A stretch of DNA of 39,281 bases, from the NCBI GenBank assembly GCA_040882565.1, contig JBBEAZ010000010.1, positions 1 through 39,281 of the forward strand, read 5' to 3'. Both the position numbers and the translations under genes were made by a program. A model generated the notes under the pieces. The model saw only the letters and a list, made by a program, of their open reading frames with translations, did no database searches and was not told the origin of the DNA. The DNA comes from CF-162 sp040882565. Its GTDB lineage: Bacteria; Chloroflexota; Dehalococcoidia; SM23-28-2; RBG-16-64-32. Shown here in pieces: positions 7,342-15,620 of the stretch. Numbering within the stretch: the stretch's first letter is position 1; every line of letters begins with the position of its first letter.

Positions 7342-8127
7342 TCAAGCCGATTTGGTGCTTTTGCGAGATATCAACAGTATGACAGTCAGCGCCACCGCTA
7401 CGAGGACGCCCGCGCCGCCCAGCGCCACTATCAACCAGTTCGCACTTGAGGAGCTATCCTCGGGCGTTGCTACTTCGTCCGGACACTCCCCCCCGATTTC
7501 GATCCGCGCGCCGCTCATCTCCCCGTCGAAGTACGTGTCGTCATCTTCGTCGCCGATCGCTTCCGCATCCTCGTTCTTCAGATACGGGCCCAGGTCGAAC
7601 CCTCCGTCGGCGTTGAAATCACGGCGGGCGAATTCCAGCGTGGCCGTGCCGGCGCTCTCCGCCCGGAGCGTCAGTCTCGCGAGGACGCCCGATCCGCTGT
7701 CCGCCGTGCCGGGATCGCCTATTTCGACGCCGCTTACCGTATACGGCGGCGGCGAGGGCAAGCGGCTCGAGAGGTCAATCACGTTGCTGCCCTCGTTCGC
7801 GGCGAGGAACATGGTCTGGATCTCGCGGTCGGTAATCTTGAGGAGGGCGCCGTTGAAGTCGATCGGGATCTGGAACGCCACCAACGCTTCGGCGTCTTCG
7901 ATGATCAAGTCCACCTTGAACTCTTCGCCGACGCCGACTGCGCGGCACTCGTTCAGCTCGCCAGGAGAATCGCGCCTGTTGCCCGTGGGGTCGGGATCGA
8001 TCCGCAGCGCAGGGCCGCTCTGCGCCGAAGCATCGCCATGCGGGATCGTGCTTAGAGCGCCGGCGGCAATCAGCGCGATGACGAAGAGGTGGGCAGCCGC
8101 GTGCGGGCCGGTTCTGGCGTGGTCCAT
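7342..8127 (-). CDS. Small membrane-anchored cohesin-like protein (A)
   Basis: About 261 residues from the ATG at 8127. A TTG at 8145 would add six residues, and neither start has a clear ribosome site. A signal peptide ends near DASAQ, followed by a ~180-residue cohesin-like domain, a short spacer (EDSSSSANW) and one C-terminal membrane helix with an RKSTKSA tail. Cohesin features are VGEEFKVDLIIEDAE, AFQIPIDFNGALLKI and the late strand SGSGVLARLTLRAE. The domain is bracketed by Cys (NECRAV and GGEC). Near its end it contains a calcium-loop-like DFNADGGFD. It would display a dockerin receptor at the cell surface. Cohesin fold is judged from pattern only. Confidence 0.75.
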   Translation of the reverse strand: MDHARTGPHAAAHLFVIALIAAGALSTIPHGDASAQSGPALRIDPDPTGNRRDSPGELNECRAVGVGEEFKVDLIIEDAEALVAFQIPIDFNGALLKITDREIQTMFLAANEGSNVIDLSSRLPSPPPYTVSGVEIGDPGTADSGSGVLARLTLRAESAGTATLEFARRDFNADGGFDLGPYLKNEDAEAIGDEDDDTYFDGEMSGARIEIGGECPDEVATPEDSSSSANWLIVALGGAGVLVAVALTVILLISRKSTKSA

Positions 8128-8222
8128 CAAATAGTGGTGTCGCAAGCGCCGCGATGCGTTGCGAACAGGGCGATGTTAGCACCGGCCCGTGCGCCGATGG
8201 TTAGAGGACGGTTAAAGCAGGT

Positions 8223-8999
8223 TCAGGAATCGAGGCCAGTGGGGGCCGCAGCTCGCCGCCGCCGCACTACCAGCGCACCCGCGCCCACCATGAGCAGGAC
8301 CACAGCTGCCGCCGCAACGATTACCCAGATCACCGACGAGCCGCCGTCGTCTTCAGCGGCGGATACGGCGATGACCGCGTCGGCGCAATCCGCGTCGACC
8401 GCGATCGCAGCGTTGCGGATGGTGCCGCCGAAGTAGCCGTCGCTGTCGCTCTCAATCAGGTCTGCATTGGCGTCGCGGAGGATCGTCCCCCGGTCCACCT
8501 CACCGTCGCCGTTAACGTCCTCAGCGCGCAGGTCGAGTTCCGTGATGCCCGTTCCCACGGCGTTGAACGTGATCCGCGCAAGCACTCCGGAACCGCTCGC
8601 TCCCCGCGACGAGTCGCTGGCGTTCGCCGCGCTCAGCACGAAGCGGCCGTCGCCGTCGGGTGTCTGCTCGGAAAGGTCCAGAACGTTGCTGTCATCGGGA
8701 TTCCCGAGAAACTCATCGGCGTCGCGGCCCGTCACCTCGACGATCGCCGGGTCATAGCGCAGGAAAGCGTCCAACGCCAGGGCGTCGTCCACGTCCTTGA
8801 CATACATGTCGACCGTCACCTCGGCGCCGTTCGCGACCTCGATGCAGCTGTCGATCTGGCCGATCTCGGTGGCGCTATTCCCTTCGGTCACGGCGTCGAT
8901 GCCGATCTCCGGACCGTCAGCAGCCGCCACGCCGGTCGTCAGTAACACCGCCGACCCAGCGAGGAGGAACAGGCAAAGCCGCGCGATGGAGCCCATCAC
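8223..8999 (-). CDS. Small membrane-anchored cohesin-like protein (B)
   Basis: A 258-residue protein. The signal peptide ends near GVAAADG. A cohesin-like domain covers ~28-205 (NGAEVTVDMYVKDVDDA, ALDAFLRYDPAIVEV, SGSGVLARITFNAVG) with bracketing Cys (DSCIEV and DADC) and an internal calcium loop DVNGDGEVD. After DDGGSS comes a membrane helix (~222-244) and an RRRR tail. Its GTG start overlaps the TGA of the upstream gene (GTGA), with an ATG one codon later, so it is translationally coupled to the next anchored cohesin gene. It is closest in pattern to the cohesin-like domain of 27730-29010 (shared ILRDANADLI). Confidence 0.77.
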   Translation of the reverse strand: MMGSIARLCLFLLAGSAVLLTTGVAAADGPEIGIDAVTEGNSATEIGQIDSCIEVANGAEVTVDMYVKDVDDALALDAFLRYDPAIVEVTGRDADEFLGNPDDSNVLDLSEQTPDGDGRFVLSAANASDSSRGASGSGVLARITFNAVGTGITELDLRAEDVNGDGEVDRGTILRDANADLIESDSDGYFGGTIRNAAIAVDADCADAVIAVSAAEDDGGSSVIWVIVAAAAVVLLMVGAGALVVRRRRAAAPTGLDS

Positions 9000-9928
9000 A
9001 GGGGTGGCGTCTCCTGTCGCCTGAGGAAGAAATAGACGCCGCCGGCCGCCAACACGAGGATCGCCACGACGGCAATCGCCACCGGCAGTGCCCAGCTGGT
9101 CCCGTCGTCGCCTTCTTCGTCGGTGCCATCACCCGGGGTGCTGTCGGGGCCGTCCGACGCGCCCGGGCTCCCTGTTCCTGACGTCCCGCCGGTTTGACCG
9201 GGCGACTGCCCGCCGTCCGTCTCGCCCGGCGCCGGCGTGTCCTCGCCGTCGCCGTCGCCGGTTGTTGGCCCGGGGGTGTTGGTGGGCGGCAGCGTCGGCG
9301 GTGGCGTGGCGTTCTCGTCGCATTCCACGCCGACGGCCAGGAGCGCGTTCTGCACGGTGTCGATCGCGTAGGCGTTATTGGCAACGTCGGGAAGCACCGT
9401 CTGCTCGACGAAGACGAGATCGCTGGTGCCCGCGCCGACACCGCGCACCGTAAATCGAGCGAGAACGCCGTCGCCCGACTCCTCGGCGTCCGACCCGAAG
9501 TCGGCGACGGCGACGCGTATCGTGCCGTCCTCGCTGGGCGGCGTGTCGCCAAGGTCGACGACGTTGCTCTGGGGATCCGTTCCGAGTAGCTGACCGTCGA
9601 AATCGACCGCGGTGACGTGCAGGTAGCGTTCGTCGAAGAGCAGCGTGAACTGGATCCCTGCCAGCGTCCCGGTGTTAGGGTTGCCCTCGAGTAACTCTGG
9701 TATGCCCTTGACCACGACGTCGATCGTTCTCTCCTCGCCAACGTCGATCGCCGAACAGACTTCGACGTTGCCGACCGATGTCGGCGTGTTGCCTGCCGTG
9801 TCCGTGTCTACTGCCAGCAGTTCCACTGAGCCGGCCGGCGACTGAGCCCGCGCGGACATGACCAGGACGGCGAGCAGCAAGGTACCGAGAGCAGGGAGCG
9901 CGAGGCGGAACGCGAGGTTGGCAGTCAT
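8996..9928 (-). CDS. Membrane-anchored cohesin-like protein with Gly/Pro/Asp linker
   Basis: A 310-residue protein. Signal peptide at ~1-29 (SARAQS). A cohesin-like domain covers ~33-205 (VGEERTIDVVVKGIPE, GIQFTLLFDERYLHVTAV, ESGDGVLARFTVRGVG), bracketed by Cys (EVCSAI and GVEC). A disordered ~70-residue Pro/Thr/Gly/Asp linker follows, then DDGTSW, a membrane helix (~283-302) and a short RRQ tail. Unlike its two downstream neighbours it has no internal calcium loop; its NNAYAIDTVQNALLAVG end matches the cohesins of the larger proteins. The long linker would extend the receptor from the surface. No clear ribosome site precedes the ATG. Confidence 0.77.
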   Translation of the reverse strand: MTANLAFRLALPALGTLLLAVLVMSARAQSPAGSVELLAVDTDTAGNTPTSVGNVEVCSAIDVGEERTIDVVVKGIPELLEGNPNTGTLAGIQFTLLFDERYLHVTAVDFDGQLLGTDPQSNVVDLGDTPPSEDGTIRVAVADFGSDAEESGDGVLARFTVRGVGAGTSDLVFVEQTVLPDVANNAYAIDTVQNALLAVGVECDENATPPPTLPPTNTPGPTTGDGDGEDTPAPGETDGGQSPGQTGGTSGTGSPGASDGPDSTPGDGTDEEGDDGTSWALPVAIAVVAILVLAAGGVYFFLRRQETPPL

Positions 9929-9945
9929 AAATTCGTCAGGCAGGA

Positions 9946-9976
9946 CGGCGGCGGTGCCGTTCAGACACCGCCGCCG
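9946..9976. terminator. GC hairpin downstream of 9998-11125
   Basis: A perfect 11-bp stem, CGGCGGCGGTG with CACCGCCGCCG, and a 9-nt loop, in the 69-bp gap between two minus-strand genes. There is no T run, so it may be a weak terminator or a stabilising 3' hairpin. Confidence 0.5.
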
Positions 9977-9997
9977 CGAGATCCAATGTCTCTTGCC

Positions 9998-11125
9998 TTA
10001 ACTTACTACGATCGTGACCGTGTCGCCGATCTCCGGACAGTCGGCCGGCTGGGTCACCGTAAGGCCGGCGTCGAAGCGCAGCAGCTTGAGCGAGTCCACC
10101 GGGTCAGGCGGGTCGCCCGAGCAGTCGACGTCACCCCAGGGGTGGGGTGAGGCGCTGGCAACCTCGACGACGTCGCCCATCTCCGGGCAGTCGCCCGTGT
10201 TGGCGGGAAGACCGGCGTCAAAGCGCAACGTGAGCAACGAGTCTACCGGGTCGGGCGGCTCATTCGAGCAGTTGTTGTCGCCCCAGATGACTTCGTTGCC
10301 TGGCGGTAGCGTCGGAGAAGGCGTCGGCGTAGGGCTCGGCGTGCACTCTACGCATTGTGTTGGAGTCGGGCCCGAAGGCGTTGGCGTGGCCGTCGGGCTC
10401 GGTGTGGGCGTCGGTGTGACACTGGGACAGTTGGGCTCGCACGACGTCGGGGTCGGGGTGGCGGTCGTCGGCGGCGTGGTCACGGTGCCGCACGCCCCAC
10501 CAACGGCGATCGAGCCGTCGACCATGCTGCCTATCGGGACGATGTCGGGAGGTGGTGGGTCTGGGTCGGGCACGATGATGCCGTCGGAAATGTCCAGGGC
10601 GCTGGAGCCAGCGCCGATCGCCTGGAAGGTGATTCTGATGAAGTTGAGTTCACCATCGGGAACAGCGCCGAACAGGCCGTAGGCTGGCTCTATCTGACCG
10701 CTGCTGTCCGGCAGGGTGTAGAACGGATCGTCGCCAATGTTCGTGAAGTCGGCGGCGGTGGGAGGCAAAAGGATCGCGTTAACCTGAAGAATGCTTCCGT
10801 TGTAAGTCAGGTTGAACTCACCGCCGGAGGTCTTGTCTGCCGGGTTGATTTCATCAAGGATGAAGTCAACGTCAAAGGTGGAGCCATTCGTGACGACCTT
10901 GCAGGCGTTGATCGTCCCCTGTAGTTGGCCAGAAGCCTCCAGCGGCACGGTGTTGCCCGTCGGATCAGTGTCGACAGACCAGGACGCGATGGAGCCGGGG
11001 CTGCCGTCGTGCGTGCCTGTGGCGGCGTCAGTTGTGTCGATCGCGCTGAGCAGCAAGAGGATCGTCAGCGCGGCCATTGTTGCCAGAGCGAGACCGGCAA
11101 GTATTCCGGTTCCGGCAATTCTCAT
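9998..11125 (-). CDS. Secreted cohesin-like protein with duplicated atypical dockerin-like C-terminus
   Basis: A 375-residue protein. Signal at ~1-35. A cohesin-like domain covers ~50-215 with the variant late strand AVPDGELNFIRITFQ and bracketing Cys (NACKVV and GGAC). A Pro/Thr/Ser linker covers ~216-282 with three Cys (SCEPNC, CVEC). Two ~50-residue repeats follow, each WGD..CS..PPDPVDSL..LRFDAGL then DCPE.GD.V. The repeats recall dockerin calcium-loop/F-helix units (D.D.SG...D.VDSL.LLRF), but each loop is lengthened by PPDP and carries internal Cys. There is no membrane helix at the end. The cohesin domain is most similar to that of 29164-35022. AAGGAGG precedes the start. Confidence 0.78.
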   Translation of the reverse strand: MRIAGTGILAGLALATMAALTILLLLSAIDTTDAATGTHDGSPGSIASWSVDTDPTGNTVPLEASGQLQGTINACKVVTNGSTFDVDFILDEINPADKTSGGEFNLTYNGSILQVNAILLPPTAADFTNIGDDPFYTLPDSSGQIEPAYGLFGAVPDGELNFIRITFQAIGAGSSALDISDGIIVPDPDPPPPDIVPIGSMVDGSIAVGGACGTVTTPPTTATPTPTSCEPNCPSVTPTPTPSPTATPTPSGPTPTQCVECTPSPTPTPSPTLPPGNEVIWGDNNCSNEPPDPVDSLLTLRFDAGLPANTGDCPEMGDVVEVASASPHPWGDVDCSGDPPDPVDSLKLLRFDAGLTVTQPADCPEIGDTVTIVVS

Positions 11126-11273
11126 CTAAGTGCCTCCTTGGGATGGGGACGTATCTTTGGGTGCGTTTGGGCGATTTCTGGATATAAGTATCACAAAGGG
11201 TTGCGGCCATGCAACACGCACTCTCACATAGGTTGAAGAATTAGTCGTATCATTGATTTCGCGGGGCATTCTC

Positions 11274-12227
11274 CTAGAAGGCGCTGCCCCTGGAGGAGCG
11301 CCGCATCGCTATCAGCACCGCGCCACTGCCTGCTGCGAGCGCCGCACCGATAAGCGCCACCACCAGCCAGGCCGGGAACGAGCTCCCGCCGTCATCCGTA
11401 CCGTTCTGGTTGGCCGGGCCGTTTGTGGGACCGCCCGGTCCATCGGTCGCGACCCCGGACTGGACAGGTGTGCTGGAACCGTCGCCAGGTCCTGGACTCT
11501 CGCCTGGCTCTGCGCTTTCGCCCGGCGCAGGAGTATCGCCGTCGCTGCTGCCTCCGGTGCCGTTAGGGTCACCCGGCGAGCCCCCCGGCGCTGTGGTGAA
11601 ATTGGGCGCCGGCGTCGGCGGGTCGGTAGGCTTCGGCGTCACGGCCGCGCAGCTTGCCTCGACGGCGACCACGGCGCTCTGGACCGGCCCGTCGAAGAAA
11701 CCGTCGAAGTTTACGTCATTGACGTGTACGCCTCCCTGCGTTGTCAGGGCCGCGCCTTCGTCCACCCGGCCGTCGCCGTTGAGGTCGCGTTGGGGCACGT
11801 CGATCACCGAAACGCCGGCGCCGAGCGCGCGGAAGGTGATCGTTCCCAGGACGCCGTTGCCGCTTTCGGACGCGGTGCTGCGGAGGTCGCCGGTGCTGAG
11901 CAGATGCCGCCCGTTCACGTCCGGTAGCGGCTCCGAGGCGTCGATCAGGCTGCTGTTGGGGTCGCCCGCAAGGAACAACGCGGTATTGTGCTGAGTGATC
12001 TCCAGGACGTCTCGGTCGTAAGTGATCGTCGCTTCCCAGGACTGAAGGCTTTGTGCGCCGCTGATCAGCAGCGAGACCTCGATCTCGTCGCCCTCGTCCA
12101 CCGAAACGCACTCTTCCGAACCGCCCGCGTCAAAGGCCAACGACGGTCCCGTCTGCGCCTCCGCAGGCGCGAAGAACATCGATGCGGCCAGCGCCAGGAC
12201 GGTGGAGGCAGCGACAGCCAGCAACAT
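11274..12227 (-). CDS. Membrane-anchored cohesin-like protein with Pro/Gly linker
   Basis: 317 residues from the ATG at 12227, chosen because GGAGG lies 8 nt upstream. An in-frame ATG at 12257, three bases after the preceding stop, would add ten residues. The signal peptide ends at PAEAQ. A cohesin-like domain covers ~25-200 (EGDEIEVSLLISGAQS, WEATITYDRDVLEI, ESGNGVLGTITFRALG) with bracketing Cys (EECVSV and EASC) and an internal calcium loop DLNGDGRVD. A ~90-residue Pro/Gly/Ser linker follows, then DDGGSSFPAW, a membrane helix and an MRRSSRGSAF tail. It is probably a surface cohesin receptor, adjacent to the larger cohesin protein at 12261-15304. Confidence 0.77.
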   Translation of the reverse strand: MLLAVAASTVLALAASMFFAPAEAQTGPSLAFDAGGSEECVSVDEGDEIEVSLLISGAQSLQSWEATITYDRDVLEITQHNTALFLAGDPNSSLIDASEPLPDVNGRHLLSTGDLRSTASESGNGVLGTITFRALGAGVSVIDVPQRDLNGDGRVDEGAALTTQGGVHVNDVNFDGFFDGPVQSAVVAVEASCAAVTPKPTDPPTPAPNFTTAPGGSPGDPNGTGGSSDGDTPAPGESAEPGESPGPGDGSSTPVQSGVATDGPGGPTNGPANQNGTDDGGSSFPAWLVVALIGAALAAGSGAVLIAMRRSSRGSAF

Positions 12228-12260
12228 TGTGCGCGCCTCCGTCTGCGGGGAATGCATGGC

Positions 12261-15200
12261 TTACAGTTCCCCTTGCCTGCCGCGCGGCCTTGCAGTGGCG
12301 AACGCGGCTCCTGCAGCCAGGAGCAGTCCGAAACCGGCGAAAAGTGGCACAAGGGACACCGCTGTCCCGCCCGGGTCCGGAGGGCCGCCCGTCTGCGGGA
12401 ACGGTATGCTGCCGCGCGGCGTCGCTGTTGCGGGTAGCGCCGTCGCCGAGGGCGTGCCGCTTCCCGCCGGGCTGGTAGGCGATGGCGTGGCCGTGTTCGC
12501 AGTTGCGGTCGCGGACGCCGTCGGCGTGTTGCTGGCGCCCTGGCTCGCGGTCGCGGACGCCGTCGGCGTGTTGCTGGCGCTCTGGCTCGCGGTCGCGGAC
12601 GCCGTCGGCGTGTTGCTGGCGCTCTGGCTCGTGGTGGGTGACGCGGTCAACGAGCCTACCGGGGACGGCGATGCAGTTGGCGTAAGTGTGGGCGTAGTCG
12701 TGACCGTGCCGCTGCCGCCCTGAGAAGGCGTTGGCGTGGCCGTGGCCGTCGCTGTCGCAGTGGGCGTCACGGTGACCGTCGGACTGCCCGTCGCCCCATG
12801 GGTGGCAGTCGTCGTCGCCGTGCCTGACGGCTGCACCGTGGTGGAGGCGGTGACCGACGGTGTGAGCGCCGCGGTCGCCGTAGGCGTGGCGCTCTGAGTC
12901 ACCGTGGGGCTGCCGGATGGCGATTGTGTCGGCGTTGGGGACGGACTCGCGGTCGCGGTTCCTGTTGGCGTCGCTGTGTTCGTGCCTGACGGTGTCGCAG
13001 TCGTCTGAGTCGCCGTGGGTGAGGCCGTGGCAGTCTGAGTCGTCGTGCTCGTGGCGCTAGCGGTTGGCGTGGCGGTGGCCGTTGCCGTCGCGGTGGCGGT
13101 TGCGGTGGTAGTGGCGGTTGCGGTGGTAGTGGCGGTTGCGGTGGTAGTGGCGGTTGCGGTGGTAGNNNNNNNNNNNNNNNNNNNNNNNNNNNNNNNNNNN
13201 NNNNNNNNNNNNNNNNNNNNNNNNNNNNNNNNNNNNNNNNNNNNNNNNNNNNNNNNNNNNNNNNNGTGGCGGTTGCGGTGGTAGTGGCGGTTGCGGTGGT
13301 AGTGGCGGTTGCGGTGGTAGTGGCGGTTGCGGTGGTGGAAGTTGTCGGCGTTGGACTGGGCGTCGCGCACGGGATCACGATCGGGAACTTCTTGGCGATG
13401 TTGTCATCCAGGTCCTCCTCCTGCACGGGCGAGAGAGGGAGTGCGTCCACTGCAATCTCGAAACTGTGGTCGCATGGGTGCAGGCAGATCACCGTGAATG
13501 ATCGCGTGAAAGTGAACTGTTGGTTCGGGGCTGCGAAGTCTGTCCGTTCGATCTGCGTGAAGAAAGTATCCGCAGCGCCGTCACGGTTTTCGTCGGTGCT
13601 AAAACTCACGTAGACGTCGCCGCTCTGGGGACTCAGGGTTACCGTGCACTCCGGAATGCCCGACACGGTGATGATGTGGGAGAGGATGTACGCGGGGTAG
13701 TTGCCGTTTCGGACGGTGAACGTCATGACTCCGTGGACGAGTTCACCCGGATCCGCCTCAATAGTAGGGTTGGTGAGGACGATCGCGAGGACGTCGGAGT
13801 CCGGGCATCCGTCCACGTCTTGTTTGCCATCCTGATCTTCGGGGACCGTTGGACAGGCGTCCGTGCCGTTGGTTACGCCGTCGCCGTCCTGGTCCGGATC
13901 GCATGCGTTGCCGATACCATCAGCGTCGGCGTCTGACTGGTCCGGGTTCGCGGTTGCCGGGCAGTTGTCGCCCGGGGTGACCAGGGTGTCGGTGTCCCAG
14001 TCTGAATGTGAGAATATCCCTACAACGTCTGACGCCGTGTTGTTCAGGGGGGCCGGGTCTGTGTAGCCGCCGGCGTTGACGGACGCCGTCAAAGCGAGTC
14101 CACCGGTCAGGCTCACGTTCCCGTTGCAGAGGAGCGTGTAGGGTGCGTTGAATTGCTTTACCTGGCCGGCGTTCATGTGGAAGGTGTTGAAGCTAACCGT
14201 AGAGTTCGATGTGTTGCCCAGGTAGATATGATAGCCGTTATCCCACTCAAATTCGCATTGAGGGGGGGAAGTTGGACCGGCGAGCACAGACGTCATGGTG
14301 ACACTGAGGCTCGCTCCGAGGGATCCGTTAGTCACAGTGAGGGCCACGGAGCTGTGATAGGCCACACCAGTATGCACTGCGTCGTTGGCAGGCAGGCCGT
14401 CGCCCAGCACTGGGTCGGTCGACATAACAATCGCTGTGTTGTTCTGGTCTGGTAGCGGAACCGGGGTACTCGAGGGTGTTGGGCTTGCTGATGGTGACGG
14501 CGAGGGCGAGGCCGTTGGGCCTAACGTTGGCGATGGTGACGGCGTAGGTGTTGGCGTGGGCGTGGGGGTAGGTGGAGCTGTCGGACTGGGTGACGGCGAC
14601 GGCGTCGGTGAGGGGGAAGGGGACGCCGTCGCCGTCGGTGTGGGGCTGGCAGTAGGAGTGGGTGTGGCGGGGCAGGTGGTGCCGATCGCGAGCCTCCCGC
14701 CGTTCACCTGGTTGATGGTGTATTCGTTGTTCCCGGCGTCGTTGACGTTAAGTTGGCTGAGCGAAAGATCGGCGTCGCCGGAGCCGATCGCTTCGAGTGT
14801 AATCCGGGAAAGCACGCCAGGTCCCGATTCAGGCGCCGAGGACGAGAAGTCGGCGAAGCCAACGATGAAAGTGCCGTCTTCGTCGGGTGTGTCATCGGAC
14901 AGGTCGACCGGTTGCGTAACGCCGTTGAGCCCCAGGAGCTCGATATTGTCGATCCCCGTCAACCTCAAACGCGTGCTGTCGTAGGTGAAGGTGTACCCGA
15001 ATCCAATCACACCGCCGGAACCGCCTCCGCCGCTGGAGAAGGGTGGCACAGCGTTCACGATGACGTCCACCGTCACAGTAGCGCCATTGCTGATCGCGCG
15101 GCATGAGTCGGTCGAGCCGAGCGAGTTAGCGGTGTTCGCCGGGGAGGCAGCTGGATTGGCGTCAATGGCAACAAGAGCGATCGATCCCGCGGGGGACGCG

Positions 15201-15304
15201 GCGAACCCACGGAGCAGGCCCACCAGCGATAGGCACGAGATGGCCACGACGCCGGCGGCGATAAACGCGTAGCTGAGTAGACGGAGTCCAGGCGTGCGGT
15301 GCAC
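12261..15304 (-). CDS. Large cohesin-like Thr-rich surface protein with sorting-like tail, interrupted by assembly gap
   Basis: One gene split by the 100-N gap at 13166-13265; frames differ on the two sides only because the gap size is arbitrary. The start is GTG at 15304 with AGAGG upstream; TTG at 15310 is the alternative. After the signal comes a cohesin-like domain (~30-205; ESGPGVLSRITLEAIG, Cys brackets DSCRAI and GTTC) and a Pro/Thr/Ser linker. A beta domain, TSP3 repeats (~440-500; DADADGIGNACD) and an NGNY-type beta domain follow (~500-645). A very long Thr/Ala/Pro tract then includes 6- and 14-residue tandem repeats. The C-terminus IPFPQTGG, a hydrophobic stretch and RPRGRQGEL resembles an LPXTG-type sorting signal. 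It is probably a glycosylated stalk displaying a cohesin. Confidence 0.78.
12509..12634. repeat. 42-bp tandem repeat, three copies
   Basis: Units start at 12509, 12551 and 12593 and are nearly identical. On the minus strand they encode a 14-residue Ser/Ala/Thr unit (SQSASNTPTASATA) in the Thr-rich stalk of the gene at 12261-15304. Confidence 0.9.
13093..13337. repeat. 18-bp tandem repeat spanning the assembly gap
   Basis: The unit is GTGGCGGTTGCGGTGGTA. Four complete copies lie before the gap (13093-13164, plus one base) and four after it (13266-13337, the last imperfect). On the minus strand each unit encodes six residues of Thr/Ala. Repeat phase requires the missing length to be 17 modulo 18, hence 2 modulo 3, which is exactly what rejoins the two reading frames. 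Confidence 0.93.
13166..13265. other. Scaffold gap of 100 N
   Basis: A run of exactly 100 undetermined bases, a conventional placeholder length, inside the 18-bp repeat. The true number of repeat units is unknown. Confidence 0.99.
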
Positions 15305-15359
15305 GCTCAACCTCTAGGGTCCGAGATATGGATCTCTGGACGTCAGCCGCTATGACGAA

Positions 15360-15384
15360 CGAGCGGGCGTCCCCAGCCCGCTCG
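15360..15384. promoter_or_regulatory. Leader hairpin upstream of 12261-15304
   Basis: A perfect 9-bp stem, CGAGCGGGC with GCCCGCTCG, and a 7-nt loop, about 56 nt before the GTG start on the minus strand. It may be an mRNA-stabilising or attenuating hairpin; function is not established. Confidence 0.4.
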
Positions 15385-15566
15385 CAATAATTCAATAGAG
15401 CAGTCGTTTCTCATCACCCGCGCCCTCCCCTTCAGCCCTGCGGATTTTGTAACTAATAACTAGTTAACACCTCAAATCTTGGCGAATCAACGAAAGAAAT
15501 CTGTAGTTCGCCCGTATTAACCCGATTTTAACCGCCCTGACCAACCCGTCGGTCAACCAGAAATCA

Positions 15567-15598
15567 CAAGGCCCGGAAGGAATTCCCTCCGGGCCTTG
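15567..15598. terminator. Terminator hairpin downstream of 15621-20219
   Basis: CAAGGCCCGGA pairs with TCCGGGCCTTG (11 bp, perfect) around an AGGAATTCCC apical part that can pair further. It lies 23 bp after the stop of the minus-strand gene. The flanking T content is modest. Confidence 0.7.
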
Positions 15599-15620
15599 GC
15601 CTGGTGCCGGCTCTAGGTCG

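Larger units (their letters stand above)
15305..15620. other. Intergenic region, 316 bp, probable promoter region
   Basis: An AT-richer spacer between two minus-strand genes. It has the terminator of the upstream gene at its high end (15567-15598) and a 9-bp hairpin at 15360-15384 in what would be the leader of 12261-15304. The stretch 15440-15540 is the most AT-rich, but I could not pick a well-spaced promoter. No gene was found. Confidence 0.55.

Noticed and set aside
13093..13337. CRISPR array
   Set aside because: The units are contiguous 18-mers without spacers and encode in-frame Thr/Ala residues; no cas gene is nearby.
12261..15310. Two separate genes, or a frameshifted pseudogene, across the N run
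   Set aside because: Repeat phase and reading frame agree on a missing length that restores one frame, so the break is an artefact of the 100-N placeholder.
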